A stretch of DNA of 64,000 nucleotides from Microbacterium sp. Clip185 (lineage in GTDB: Bacteria > Actinomycetota > Actinomycetes > Actinomycetales > Microbacteriaceae), in NCBI RefSeq assembly GCF_028743715.1, contig NZ_CP117996.1:1-64000 (forward strand), in the 5' to 3' direction. Positions 7,867 to 17,082 of this stretch are shown in pieces; positions within the stretch are counted from its first letter, which is position 1; the number at the start of each line of letters is the position of its first letter. The position numbers were made by a program, and so were the translations under genes. The notes under the pieces are model-generated. The model saw only the letters and a list, made by a program, of their open reading frames with translations. It did not search any database and was not told the DNA's origin.

Positions 7867-8844
7867 TCAGACGACCGGCAGACCCTCGATCTGGTCGGCG
7901 TCGGACTGCGGTGCGCCCGCCTCGTCGAGCGCGGCCAGGAAGTGCTCCGCGTCCAGCGCGGCGATCGTTCCCGATGCGGCGGCGGTGACCGCCTGGCGGT
8001 AGGTCGGGTCGATCACGTCGCCGGCGGCGAAGACGCCCGGCACCGAGGTGCGCGAGGACCGGCCGTCGACCCAGATGGTTCCTTCGGGGGTCAGATCGAG
8101 CTGCCCGTGCACCAGCTTCGTGCGCGGGTCGTTGCCGATCGCCACGAAGACACCCTGCAGGTCGAGCTCGCGCGTGGAACCGTCCACCGTGTCCTTGAGA
8201 ACGACACCGGTGACCGCCTCGTCGCCGAGAATGTCGACGACCTCGCTGTTCCACACGAACTCGATCTTCTCGTTCGCCATCGCGCGCTCCTGCATGATCT
8301 TGGAGGCGCGCAGCTCGTCGCGACGGTGGATGACGTAGACCTTCGTCGCGAAGCGCGTGAGGAAGGTCGCCTCCTCCATAGCGGAGTCGCCGCCGCCGAC
8401 GACGGCGATGGTGCGCTCGCGGAAGAAGAAGCCGTCACAGGTCGCACACCACGACACGCCGCGCCCAGAGAGGTGCTCCTCCTTCGGCAGACCGATCTTT
8501 CGGTACGCGGAACCGGTCGCGAAGATCACGGCGGCGGCCTCCTCGACCGCACCGGAACCCAGCTGCACCCGCTTGACGGGGCCTGCGAGGTCGAGCTCGG
8601 TGACGTCCTGGTAGAGGATCTCGGCGCCGAACTTGCGAGCCTGCTCCTCCATCTTGGTCATGAGCTCGGGGCCCTGGATCCCCTCGGGGAAGCCGGGGAA
8701 GTTCTCCACCTCAGTGGTGTTCATGAGCTCACCGCCGACCTCCACAGAGCTGGCGATGACCAGCGGCTTGAGGTTGGCCCGGGCCGCGTAGATGGCGGCG
8801 GTGTAGCCCGCGGGGCCGGAGCCGATGATGATGAGCTGACGCAC
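7867..8844 (-). CDS. trxB: thioredoxin-disulfide reductase
   Basis: A 325-aa NADPH/FAD flavoenzyme that reduces thioredoxin. It shows an N-terminal FAD site (GSGPAGYTAA at 8-17), the redox pair CATC at 133-136 and the NADPH site GGGDSAMEEA at about 150-159, then the C-terminal FAD motif with FAAGDV. The start is GTG at 8844, preceded by GAGGGAGAACGC. The open frame continues 78 codons upstream, but that part lacks family similarity and runs into murJ. It is probably cotranscribed with trxA. Confidence 0.97.
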   Translation of the reverse strand: MRQLIIIGSGPAGYTAAIYAARANLKPLVIASSVEVGGELMNTTEVENFPGFPEGIQGPELMTKMEEQARKFGAEILYQDVTELDLAGPVKRVQLGSGAVEEAAAVIFATGSAYRKIGLPKEEHLSGRGVSWCATCDGFFFRERTIAVVGGGDSAMEEATFLTRFATKVYVIHRRDELRASKIMQERAMANEKIEFVWNSEVVDILGDEAVTGVVLKDTVDGSTRELDLQGVFVAIGNDPRTKLVHGQLDLTPEGTIWVDGRSSRTSVPGVFAAGDVIDPTYRQAVTAAASGTIAALDAEHFLAALDEAGAPQSDADQIEGLPVV

Positions 8845-8914
8845 GTGCGTTCTCCCTCGTGGTTTCAAAGTGCTCAACATATGGTATCCGCGGGACATTC
8901 CCGCGGTCCGTTTG

Positions 8915-10516
8915 TCAGCGTCTGGAAAGGATGCGGCGAAGCGGTCGCAGCGCCGGGGCCAGTTCGGGGGTGCGCAGGGCTGCGAGCACGCCCAGATAGA
9001 CGACGAGCGTGGCCGCCCCGATGATGGCGGTTCCGACGGCTCCGTAGATCTTGTCCGATGTCGTCCATCCGGTGTCACCGCCCAGAAGAAGGTAGACCCC
9101 CCATCCGGCTGCCGCCGCCGGAAGCGCGGCCAGGGTATAGCGCGCGATCGCGACGAACCACGAGCGGATGCCGAGCGAACCGATCCGCCGCCGCAGCAAC
9201 ACGGCGGCGAGCACGGCCTGCACGGTGATCGCGATCGACTGGCCGAGGGCGACGGCGGCCGCGAGCAGCGGCGTCGGAGCGAGCCAGGCGGCGATGAGGG
9301 CGGTGACGATCACCAGAACCGCCTGCACGGTCGTGAAGACGAACGGAGTGCGGGTGTCGTCGTAGGCGTAGAAGGTGCGCTGCAGCACAAAAAGCACCGA
9401 CAGGGGCAGCAGGCTCACGAGGTAGGCGATGAGCACGGGGGCGAGGCCGGCCGCATCCGCCGCGTTGTTCACGATGATGCGCGACGCCGGGACGGACGCC
9501 ACCACGAGAGCGGCCGTCGCCACGACGATCAGCAGACTGATGATCCGGATGCTGCGAGACACGTCCGCGCGCACCTCGTCGTCTCGGCCGGCCGATGCGT
9601 GCTCGCTGATCTGCGTGAAGTAGGGAGTTCCGATCGAGAGCACGATGACGGAGTAGGGCAGCATGAAGATGAGCCACGCGGTCTGCGTGGCGAGTGTGGA
9701 GGCGCCGTCGCCTGTCGCCTCGGAGATGACCCGGCTCTGGATGAGGCCCGCGACCTGGCCGACGATGACCATCGCCGCCGTCCACCCCGCGAGGCGACCC
9801 ATATTGCGGAAGCCGAGTCCGCGCCAGTGGAAGTCGGGGCGCAGTCGGAGCCCCGTGCGCCGCCAGGACACGAGCAGGATCAGCGCCTGCACCGCGATGC
9901 CGAAGGTGGCCGTGCCGCCCAGGGCGGCGATGGACGCGCCGCTCCAGTCGGACACCGCGGAACGGTCACCGCCGATGACGAGCATCAGGAGCAGGAAGCC
10001 GGCGATCGAGATGACGTTGTTGAGGACGGGAGCCCAGGTGAACGGCCCGAAGATGCGCCGCGCGTTGAGCGTCTCGCCGAGAAGCGAGTACAGGCCGTAG
10101 AAGAAGATCTGCGGCAGACACCAGTAGGCGAACGCGGTCGCCAGCGCGTGCTGTTCGGGGCTGTACGCCGGCGCGTAGAGGGTGATCAGCACGGGTGCCA
10201 GCAGCATCGCCACCGCGGTGACGGCCAGCAGCACGACGATCCCCGCCGTGAACAGCGCGGAGATGAAGCGCTGGCCGCGATCCTCGCGCGCGCTGGCTCG
10301 CACGATCTGCGGCACGATCACTGCCGTGAGAACGCCGGCGGAGATGATCGCGTAGACGTTGTTCGGCAGCTGGTTGGCCTGCGCGAACGCATCGCCGGCT
10401 CTCGAGGACATCGTGCCGAGCACAGCCACCAGCACGATGGTGCGGATGAGGCCCGTGAGCCGGGAGACGAGCGTTCCCGCTCCCAGCAGTACGCTTGCCC
10501 GGCCCAGTCCGCTCAC
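8915..10516 (-). CDS. murJ: lipid II flippase MurJ
   Basis: A 533-aa MviN/MurJ-family membrane protein with about 14 predicted TM segments, starting MSGLGRASVLLGAGTLVSRL (family start: ...GTLVSRLTG). MurJ moves lipid II across the cytoplasmic membrane for peptidoglycan synthesis. It lacks the long cytoplasmic pseudokinase and extracellular tail of mycobacterial MviN, which is usual for smaller actinobacteria. The GTG start at 10516 overlaps the stop of the DUF6049 gene (GTGA), as in the mycobacterial Rv3909-Rv3910 arrangement. Confidence 0.93.
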   Translation of the reverse strand: MSGLGRASVLLGAGTLVSRLTGLIRTIVLVAVLGTMSSRAGDAFAQANQLPNNVYAIISAGVLTAVIVPQIVRASAREDRGQRFISALFTAGIVVLLAVTAVAMLLAPVLITLYAPAYSPEQHALATAFAYWCLPQIFFYGLYSLLGETLNARRIFGPFTWAPVLNNVISIAGFLLLMLVIGGDRSAVSDWSGASIAALGGTATFGIAVQALILLVSWRRTGLRLRPDFHWRGLGFRNMGRLAGWTAAMVIVGQVAGLIQSRVISEATGDGASTLATQTAWLIFMLPYSVIVLSIGTPYFTQISEHASAGRDDEVRADVSRSIRIISLLIVVATAALVVASVPASRIIVNNAADAAGLAPVLIAYLVSLLPLSVLFVLQRTFYAYDDTRTPFVFTTVQAVLVIVTALIAAWLAPTPLLAAAVALGQSIAITVQAVLAAVLLRRRIGSLGIRSWFVAIARYTLAALPAAAAGWGVYLLLGGDTGWTTSDKIYGAVGTAIIGAATLVVYLGVLAALRTPELAPALRPLRRILSRR

Positions 10517-12588
10517 GCGTTCTCCTCGTCGTCTCTCTCGTCCGTGCGGGCCGCATCGGCCTTGTCGCGCTTGCGGCGACGGATGGTACGGACGACACCG
10601 ATCGTGAGGAAGCCCGCAGCCAGCGCAACCAGCGCGGCCAGCCCTATCCCCTCCCAGTCGGCTCGCACGTTGACGTCGACCGTCTGCGTCTGACCGATCG
10701 GGACGTACGCAGGGCTTCTCAGACTGAGGTCGATCTTGACGTCGCCGTTGCCGATGCGCGCGTTCACGGGCACCTCGACGAGCGTGTTCGCGGATGCGGC
10801 GGCGACCACGGCGTTCTCCCGCTCGACGTCGACGCGCAGATCATCGGGCGCGGCGACGAGAACGACATTCACCGGATAGGGCAGGTCGTTGCGCACCCAG
10901 AAGCGCAGGTTGGTTCCCGCCGTCAGCAGATTGAGCGCTGTCGAGGGCACGATCGACACGGAGTCGAGGGTGGTCGCAGTGGCTTCCGCGTGCGCGTCGA
11001 CGGCGGTCTGCCATGCGGACGGATCGCCGAGCCACGCACCGCCCAGCACCTGAAGGATGGCGGCGCGCTCGCGTCCGGTGAGCAGTGAGGGGTCGTCGAG
11101 GATCGTGGCGAAGCTGTCGATCTGCGCGGCGCCGGCGAGCATGCTGGTCAGCGCCGCCGGACGCGACGGGTCGACCGAGCCCGCCGAGACCTGGGTCTCG
11201 GTCGGGGAAGCTCCGAGCACACTCGACAGCCCCACGGCGGTCATGCCCGTCGTCGCCGCGGAGATCGCCCCGCGAAGGCCCTGCGGATCCCGGGTCGCCG
11301 ACCTTCCGAGGGTGACCAGAACGGGGGAGCCCTGCGCCGACGCGGATGCGAACGTCAGATGTGCGGCCGCGGCTGCCGCATCCGCCGCACGCGTCGTGGG
11401 CTGAGTGGCGGTGGATGCGGCCTGCAGTGCCGCGGATGCGCCGGCCGACGCGACGAGCAGTTCGCCGCCGCCGGTGCGCGCGTGCGAGGTGGATGCGGCC
11501 GACACCTGCGTGCTGTCGACGATCGTGATCGCGCCGGGGGTCGCGGCCGTGAGCCATCCGACGAGCTCCGGTGAAGCGGTGCCCGATGGCGGCCAATAGA
11601 TCGTCGGCGTTGCGCCGGCACCCACATCGAGGAGCGCGTCGAGGGTCGGCGGTGTGGGTTCGGACTGCTGCTGGTCCGTCGGCGCCGGCGTGGGCTGGGC
11701 GGGCTGGGCCTTCAGATCCACGTACGCGTTCAGTGACGTCGGCGTGAGCGGTGCGTCCAGCCCCGCCGCGAACTGCGTGCTGACGTCGGCGTCGCCGTAC
11801 TGGAGGGCGAACCGGGGGTTGGGCAGGTCCATGAGCCGTTGCAGCCATACCCGTGCGGATTCCGGAGCAGATGTTCCGCGCGCCCGGATGGCGGCCACGA
11901 TCGCGGGATCGACCGCGAGGATCGCCGAGGTGCCGGCGACGGCATCGAGTTGTGCCGTCAGTGCGCCGTCGGATGCGGTGAGGGAGGAAAGCTCGTCAGT
12001 GGACAGCATCCCCGCCGTCAGCGCGGGAGCCGTGATGGGAACGATGACCGCGACGGTGCCCGAGGGACCGGTGCCGATCGTGACCACAGAGCGCGCCGTC
12101 TTGCCCGCGAGGCTCACCCACAGCGGATAGACGCCCGCCCCGCGGCCCGCGATCGCGGGATCGTCGGCGGCGACGACCACGCTCGCCGAGCTCGACTGCC
12201 CGGGTGCGGTCTCCTCGACCGCGCTGGATCCGACCACGCGCCCCGCCGGGACGTCGGTGGATCCGGACAGCCAATCGCCGAGAGCCGCGGATCCGTTCAG
12301 CGGTGCATCGCCCAGCAGCAGCTCCGCGGTCGATCCGGGGGCGCGTGACGCCGTGTCGTTCTCGAGGGACACAAGAGCAGTCAGCGCCTCGCCCGCCGCC
12401 AGCACCCCGCCGGACAGAGGCGCCACCGACACCTCGACGCTTCCCGCCGGGGAGGGCGAGGGCGTCGGCGTCGCGGCGGACACGGGAGCGGCCACACCCA
12501 GCACGATCGCGACGGCGATGAGCGGCGCGAGCAGAAGTCGTCGCCGCCGGAATGCGGGGGTGCCCGTGCGGGCCGAAGTCGGAATCAT
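10513..12588 (-). CDS. DUF6049-type secreted, membrane-anchored protein
   Basis: A 691-aa protein with an Arg-rich signal peptide (residues 1 to about 39, cleavage near VSAATP), a long extracytoplasmic Thr/Ser/Ala-rich region and one C-terminal TM helix (about 645-668) followed by a basic and acidic cytoplasmic tail. Size, topology and position immediately upstream of murJ match the DUF6049 family, found with MurJ across actinobacteria (Rv3909 is the mycobacterial equivalent). It is thought to act in cell envelope assembly, but no reaction is known. It is translationally coupled to murJ. Confidence 0.85.
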   Translation of the reverse strand: MIPTSARTGTPAFRRRRLLLAPLIAVAIVLGVAAPVSAATPTPSPSPAGSVEVSVAPLSGGVLAAGEALTALVSLENDTASRAPGSTAELLLGDAPLNGSAALGDWLSGSTDVPAGRVVGSSAVEETAPGQSSSASVVVAADDPAIAGRGAGVYPLWVSLAGKTARSVVTIGTGPSGTVAVIVPITAPALTAGMLSTDELSSLTASDGALTAQLDAVAGTSAILAVDPAIVAAIRARGTSAPESARVWLQRLMDLPNPRFALQYGDADVSTQFAAGLDAPLTPTSLNAYVDLKAQPAQPTPAPTDQQQSEPTPPTLDALLDVGAGATPTIYWPPSGTASPELVGWLTAATPGAITIVDSTQVSAASTSHARTGGGELLVASAGASAALQAASTATQPTTRAADAAAAAAHLTFASASAQGSPVLVTLGRSATRDPQGLRGAISAATTGMTAVGLSSVLGASPTETQVSAGSVDPSRPAALTSMLAGAAQIDSFATILDDPSLLTGRERAAILQVLGGAWLGDPSAWQTAVDAHAEATATTLDSVSIVPSTALNLLTAGTNLRFWVRNDLPYPVNVVLVAAPDDLRVDVERENAVVAAASANTLVEVPVNARIGNGDVKIDLSLRSPAYVPIGQTQTVDVNVRADWEGIGLAALVALAAGFLTIGVVRTIRRRKRDKADAARTDERDDEENA

Positions 12589-12692
12589 TCGTAGCTGAGC
12601 AGGCTCCTGTGCGGAGAGTCCGCAGGGTCGGGAGCGAGTCTACGGGCCCCGGCCTGGGATTCACCGAGCGCACGCCCGGGTTGAATGGACTC

Positions 12693-14186
12693 ATGCACAC
12701 CGCCATCGCCCATCGCCTCGCCGAGGATCTGCGCTCCGCCGGCTTCACGACCCAGGCTCTTCGCTCGATCGTCGGCGACGCCGCGGAGTCGGCGCTCATG
12801 CGGGCGATCGCGGTGCCGGCCCGACGGATCCTCGCTCGGCATCCGCACGACGCCGTCGCCGTGCTTGCACGGCTGTTCGTGCTGGGCGATGTCGTCGACG
12901 CCGCATCCGTCGCCGCAGCACTGCCCGCCACGGGCCTCGAGGATGCGGAGCGGCTCGGTGTGATCGAGCGTCGCGGTCAGGATGTGGCGCCCGCCGTGGC
13001 GGTGCGCCCGCACGTCTTCGCCGACGGCGGCGAGGGATGGATAGCGAGCGATCTGGACGAGCTGGCCGGTGTGTTCCCGCTGCGGCCGGACCACGTGCTC
13101 GGCGTCGGAGGCGCGGGAAGGACGCTCGTCTCACTGCTGCCGGCGGTCGGGAGCGGCCCGGCACTCGATCTCGGATGCGGCTGCGGTCTGGTGGCGTTCG
13201 AGCTGCGCCGGAGGGGTTTCGATGTCGTCGCGACCGACATCTCACCGCGCGCGCTCTGGTTCACGCGGCTGGGCGCCGCGCTCAACGGCCTGGAGGGCAT
13301 CGACATCCGCGAAGGAAGTCTCTACGAGCCCGTCCGCGGGGAGCGCTTCGAGCTGATCGCATCGAACCCGCCGTTCGTGATCACCCCGCGCGCCGCCGGC
13401 GTGCCCGCCTACGAGTACCGCGACGGCGGCCTGGCCGGCGACGAGCTCATGCGCGAGGTCGTGACCGGTGCCGCATCCCATCTCGTCGACGGCGGTCGGG
13501 CGATCATGCTGGGCAATTGGGAGGACCGTGAGGGGGTGCCCGGACTGGAGCGGGTGCGGGCGTGGACAGCGGACGTCGGTGCGTGGGTGGTCGAGCGTGA
13601 GCAGCTCGATCCGACACGGTACGCCGAGCTCTGGGTGCGAGACGGCGGCACCCGCCCCGGCAGCGCCGAGCACGGGGCGCTGATCGCCGCCTGGCTCGAC
13701 GATTTCGAGGGCCGCCGTGTCACGGGAGTGGGGCTGGGGTGGGTGCAGCTTATGCGCGGCTCGCGCCTGCGCCGCTTCGAGCGGGTCGCGCAGGGGGTCG
13801 ACACCGCCGTGCTCGCCGCGCACACCGACAGCGTGTGGCGGGCGGCGGCGTGGCTGGATCGCACCGACGACATGCTGCTCGCGGCATCCGTGCTGCGCGT
13901 CGCGGCCGACGTCACCGAGGCGCGGCATCACCTTCCCGGTGCCGAAGCGCCCAGCGTGCTCGAGCTCCGCCAGGGCGGCGGCCTTGCCCGGACGGTCTCC
14001 GCAGACCCTGCGCTCGCCGCGCTCGTGGGTGCGAGCGACGGCGAGTTGCCCGTGGGCGTGCTCATCGACGCGATCGCCGACCTGCTCGAGGTCGACGCCG
14101 CATCCCTCCGATCAGACCTGCTTCCTCGGGTTCGCGAGCTGGTGTTGACCGGGATGCTGGAGGTGCCGCACGACGCGGCCGATTAG
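12693..14186 (+). CDS. DUF7059-type SAM-dependent methyltransferase
   Basis: A 497-aa protein. An N-terminal helical domain (1-130, DUF7059-like) precedes a class I SAM methyltransferase with motif I DLGCGCG at 159-165 and the catalytic NPPF at 225-228, the signature of enzymes methylating planar amino groups (HemK/RlmG type). The C-terminal 150 residues are a winged-helix-like region. The likely substrate is RNA, DNA or a translation protein; I cannot decide which. I chose the ATG at 12693 (MHTAIAHRLAEDL), where the family begins. It is divergent from the DUF6049 gene and 9 bp upstream of pcnA. Confidence 0.85.
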   Translation: MHTAIAHRLAEDLRSAGFTTQALRSIVGDAAESALMRAIAVPARRILARHPHDAVAVLARLFVLGDVVDAASVAAALPATGLEDAERLGVIERRGQDVAPAVAVRPHVFADGGEGWIASDLDELAGVFPLRPDHVLGVGGAGRTLVSLLPAVGSGPALDLGCGCGLVAFELRRRGFDVVATDISPRALWFTRLGAALNGLEGIDIREGSLYEPVRGERFELIASNPPFVITPRAAGVPAYEYRDGGLAGDELMREVVTGAASHLVDGGRAIMLGNWEDREGVPGLERVRAWTADVGAWVVEREQLDPTRYAELWVRDGGTRPGSAEHGALIAAWLDDFEGRRVTGVGLGWVQLMRGSRLRRFERVAQGVDTAVLAAHTDSVWRAAAWLDRTDDMLLAASVLRVAADVTEARHHLPGAEAPSVLELRQGGGLARTVSADPALAALVGASDGELPVGVLIDAIADLLEVDAASLRSDLLPRVRELVLTGMLEVPHDAAD

Positions 14187-14195
14187 GCTCGTTGC

Positions 14196-15623
14196 ATGCT
14201 CAACATGGCCGAGGGTCTCGCGCGGCTGGGCACTCTCGCCTCCTCACCCGTCGTGGTCGTGCTTGCCGACGCCTTCGCCGCCGCCGGGCGCGAACTCGCC
14301 GTCGTGGGCGGCCCGGTGCGCGACGCGCTGCTGGGTCGCACGACACACGACCTGGACTTCACGACGGATGCGGACCCCGACGAGATCCTGCGCATCGTCA
14401 CGCCGATTTCGACGGCCCAGTGGGACATCGGCCGCGCGTTCGGCACGATCGGCGCCCGCATCCGCGGCGAGCAGGTCGAGATCACCACGTACCGCGCTGA
14501 TGCCTACGACGGCGAGACCCGCAAGCCCGTCGTCGCGTTCGGCGACTCGCTCGAATCCGATCTCGTCCGCCGTGACTTCACCGTCAACGCGATGGCGCTC
14601 CGGGTGCCCGGACCGCAGCTGGTCGATCCGCACGGCGGCATCGAGGATCTCGTCGCGGGCGTGCTGCGCACCCCCACCGATGCGCGGATCAGCTTCGGCG
14701 ACGACCCCCTGCGCATGCTTCGGGCGGCACGTTTCTCGTCGCAACTCGGCTTCAGTGTCGACCCCGACGCGGTCGCGGCGATCACCGAGCTGCGCGAGAC
14801 GCTGCGGATCGTGAGCCCGGAGCGCATCCAGGGCGAGCTCGTTCGTCTGCTGCAGACGGACGAACCTGTGCGCGGCCTGCGGCTGCTGGTCGAGACGGGC
14901 CTCATCGACCAGTTCCTTCCCGAGGTGCCGGCGCTGCGTCTCGAGGTCGACGAGCACCACCACCACAAGGATGTCTACGAGCACTCGCTCACCGTGCTGC
15001 GGCAGGCGATCGAGCTCGAACGCACCCGGCATCCGGACGCCGCACCCGACGTGCCGCTGCGCCTCGCGGCGCTCCTGCACGACATCGGCAAGCCCGCCAC
15101 GCGCCGGCTCGAGCCGGGGGGTGCCGTCACGTTCCACCACCACGACGTGAAGGGGTCGCGGATGGCGCGCAAGCGCCTGCGCGAGCTGCGATTCGATTCC
15201 GCGACGATCGATTCGGTCGCCCTGCTGATCGAGCTCCACCTGCGCTTCTTCGGCTACGCCGAAGGCGCATGGACGGATTCGGCGGTGCGCCGCTACGTGC
15301 GCGATGCCGGCGACGAGCTGGAGCGCCTGCACATCCTGACCCGCGCCGATGTGACCACGCGCAACAAGCGCAAGGCGACCAGGCTGCGCCTGGCGTACGA
15401 CGACATCGAGCGGCGCATCGACCAACTGCGGGCGCAGGAGGAGCTGGACGCCATCCGTCCGGAGCTCGACGGCAACGAGATCCAGCGCATCCTCGGCATC
15501 TCTCCGGGCCGAGAGGTGGGCGAGGCCTACCGGTTCCTGCTCGAGCTGCGGCTGGATGAGGGCGTGCTCGGGCCCGAGGAGAGCGAGCGTCGGCTGCGCG
15601 ACTGGTGGGCCGCCCGGGGCTGA
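14196..15623 (+). CDS. pcnA: CCA tRNA nucleotidyltransferase
   Basis: A 475-aa class II CCA-adding enzyme that completes or repairs tRNA 3' ends. The nucleotidyltransferase head shows GGPVRDALLG at 38-47 and the metal-binding DLD at 52-54. An RNA-binding neck follows, then a C-terminal HD phosphohydrolase-like domain with LLHDIGKP near residue 295, a layout common in actinobacteria. It is probably cotranscribed with the methyltransferase upstream. The same neighbour relation to murJ and trxB is seen in mycobacteria. Confidence 0.94.
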   Translation: MLNMAEGLARLGTLASSPVVVVLADAFAAAGRELAVVGGPVRDALLGRTTHDLDFTTDADPDEILRIVTPISTAQWDIGRAFGTIGARIRGEQVEITTYRADAYDGETRKPVVAFGDSLESDLVRRDFTVNAMALRVPGPQLVDPHGGIEDLVAGVLRTPTDARISFGDDPLRMLRAARFSSQLGFSVDPDAVAAITELRETLRIVSPERIQGELVRLLQTDEPVRGLRLLVETGLIDQFLPEVPALRLEVDEHHHHKDVYEHSLTVLRQAIELERTRHPDAAPDVPLRLAALLHDIGKPATRRLEPGGAVTFHHHDVKGSRMARKRLRELRFDSATIDSVALLIELHLRFFGYAEGAWTDSAVRRYVRDAGDELERLHILTRADVTTRNKRKATRLRLAYDDIERRIDQLRAQEELDAIRPELDGNEIQRILGISPGREVGEAYRFLLELRLDEGVLGPEESERRLRDWWAARG

Positions 15624-15641
15624 CACCGCCACCCGGTGCGT

Positions 15642-15671
15642 GGCCGCATCCGTTTCGGAGCGGATGCGGCC
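15642..15671. terminator. bidirectional terminator after pcnA
   Basis: A perfect 11-bp stem, GGCCGCATCCG / CGGATGCGGCC, with an 8-nt loop, between convergent pcnA and the azoreductase gene. It contains the octamer GGATGCGG that is frequent throughout the core parts of this window. Confidence 0.75.
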
Positions 15672-15677
15672 GGAGCC

Positions 15678-16331
15678 TCAGACCGTGGCGGACGCGGCCT
15701 CTGCGATGGAGCGACCGCCCTCGCGCGCGGCATCCTCGGCGGCGGACTTGATGTCGGCGGCGACATCGGAGAACTGATCGAGTGCGGGGTTCACGCCCAC
15801 GAGGGTGAAGGAGCGCTGCACGACGCGCAGGTCGAGGCCCCAGACGTCCTCGAGCACGCGACGGAGCCACGCGGTGGAGTGGTCCCAGCCCTCCTTGGGC
15901 GTTCCGGCGTCGTAGTTGCCGCCGAGAACCGTGACCAGCACGGCGGGCTTGCCGCGCAGCGCGGTGCCCTGCGGATCGATGCGCGGGTCGGTGTAGGCCA
16001 GGTCGAACCACGTCTTCGCGTGCTGCGAGACACCGTAGTTGTAGAGCGGGATCGTCAGCAGGAGGGCGTCGGCATCGATGAGCTCATCGGCGAGGCGCGT
16101 CGCCAGGGCGAGGGCGTCGCGCTGCTCGGCGGTGCGGTCGGCTTCGGGGAGGTTTCTGCCGGTGACGGCGGCAGCCCACGCCGTGGCGGGGACGGGGTCG
16201 GCAGCCAGGTCGCGACGTACGACGGTCTGGTCGGTGTGGGTGGCGAGCCATTCGCTCTCGACGATGTCGCCGAGGGCGCGGCTGGCGGAGGTGGGGGGAA
16301 GGATGCTCGCATCCAGACGGAAGAGGGACAT
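15678..16331 (-). CDS. FMN-dependent NAD(P)H azoreductase / flavodoxin-fold oxidoreductase
   Basis: A 217-aa flavodoxin-like fold protein of the AzoR type. It begins FRLDASILPPTSASRALGDI, the usual phosphate-binding start, and has PLYNYGVSQHAKTWFD, which contacts FMN in this family. Such enzymes reduce quinones and azo compounds with NAD(P)H. It is divergent from an HxlR regulator 74 bp away, a common pairing in which the regulator senses electrophiles and controls the reductase. The substrate is not predictable. Confidence 0.88.
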   Translation of the reverse strand: MSLFRLDASILPPTSASRALGDIVESEWLATHTDQTVVRRDLAADPVPATAWAAAVTGRNLPEADRTAEQRDALALATRLADELIDADALLLTIPLYNYGVSQHAKTWFDLAYTDPRIDPQGTALRGKPAVLVTVLGGNYDAGTPKEGWDHSTAWLRRVLEDVWGLDLRVVQRSFTLVGVNPALDQFSDVAADIKSAAEDAAREGGRSIAEAASATV

Positions 16332-16346
16332 GGTGCTCCAATCGAC

Positions 16347-16398
16347 CTAGCGGCTATGAAAAAGAGAGTGGCTACGTGAACGCTAGCACGACTAGACT
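16347..16398. promoter_or_regulatory. divergent promoter/operator region of azoreductase and HxlR gene
   Basis: An inverted pair CTAGCG ... CGCTAG lies between the two genes, and TAGACT (16393-16398) ends 7 nt before the GTG at 16406, where it could be the -10 box of the regulator gene. This spacing suits a very short or absent leader. Operator assignment is an inference from symmetry. Confidence 0.4.
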
Positions 16399-16405
16399 GA
16401 GGTGC

Positions 16406-16741
16406 GTGGCCGCAGAGCAGCATGACGAGCGTCAGTGCGACGCCGCCGTCTCGCGCGCCTTCTCGGTTCTCGGCAAGCGCTGGAACGGCATGATCCTCGA
16501 CGTTCTGGGCGAGGGCGCGCTGTCGTTCGTCGGGCTGCGCCGGGCCGTCACGGGCATCAGCGACGCCGTGCTCTCGGATCGCCTGGTCGAGCTCGCCGAC
16601 GCGGGCCTGGTCGTCCGCGAGGTGGATGCGGGCCCGCCGGTCGCGGTCTCCTACACGCTGACGGATGCAGGCGTCCGCCTCGTGCCGATCCTCGCCCAGC
16701 TGGGCGCCTGGGCCGACGGCAACCTCTCCGCATCCCGCTGA
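16406..16741 (+). CDS. HxlR-family transcriptional regulator
   Basis: A 111-aa winged-helix regulator. The HxlR core is clear: CDAAVSRAFSVLGKRW at the N-terminus, LRRAVTGISDAVLSDRLVEL as recognition region, then a beta wing around VSYTLTDAG. The start is GTG at 16406, with GAGG close by and a -10-like TAGACT just upstream; a GTG at 16376 would add ten unlikely residues. The Cys near the N-terminus is the position often used for redox sensing in this family. The probable target is the divergent azoreductase gene. Confidence 0.88.
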   Translation: MAAEQHDERQCDAAVSRAFSVLGKRWNGMILDVLGEGALSFVGLRRAVTGISDAVLSDRLVELADAGLVVREVDAGPPVAVSYTLTDAGVRLVPILAQLGAWADGNLSASR

Positions 16742-16812
16742 CCGCCGCCTCGCGCTCCCGCTGCGCGCCGGCTCCCGCTCCCGCTGCGCCCGCCTGTCTC
16801 CCGCCGACCTGG

Positions 16813-16889
16813 GCATGTCCCACTTCGCGCAAGGCATGTCCCACTTCGCGCAAGAATCGGGGCCCAAAAGTGCGGAAAGTGGGACATGC
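16813..16889. repeat. dispersed repeat family 2, locus A
   Basis: Two direct 19-bp copies of GCATGTCCCACTTCGCGCA at 16813-16831 and 16834-16852 are followed by one inverted copy at 16871-16889 (one or two changes). The RNA could form a 17-19 bp hairpin. The same element occurs at 21709-21814. The gap 16742-16933 otherwise holds no gene. Confidence 0.9.
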
Positions 16890-16933
16890 CTGTCAATGCA
16901 GGGGGGAGCGGGTCCGGGGCGAGAGCGGGGCCC

Positions 16934-17080
16934 TCAGTCGCGCGAGTCGGAGTCGAGAGCCTCGCGCACCAGGTGACTGATGTCGATGCTCACGATCCGC
17001 GCGGGCCCTGCGGGCGCCGAGGGCGGAGCCGTGGGCGCATCGCCGTTGGCGGACGCATCCGGACGACCTTGGCCGATCAT
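16934..17080 (-). CDS. small hypothetical protein following the HAAS gene
   Basis: A 48-aa ORF that starts 2 nt beyond the stop of the upstream membrane protein gene, with GGAGG about 13 nt before the ATG. The N-terminal half is Pro/Ala-rich and the C-terminal half, RIVSIDISHLVREALDSDS, is amphipathic. The close spacing suggests that it is the third gene of the padR operon. I do not recognise a family. Confidence 0.45.
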   Translation of the reverse strand: MIGQGRPDASANGDAPTAPPSAPAGPARIVSIDISHLVREALDSDSRD

Positions 17081-17082
17081 GC

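Noticed and set aside
8845..9078. Longer start for thioredoxin reductase (403 aa)
   Set aside because: The extra part overlaps murJ, and GTG at 8844 has a good ribosome-binding site directly before the FAD motif.
8870..10693. 607-codon + strand ORF opposite murJ
   Set aside because: Antisense shadow of a hydrophobic gene; the product is an implausible His/Arg/Asp-rich chain.
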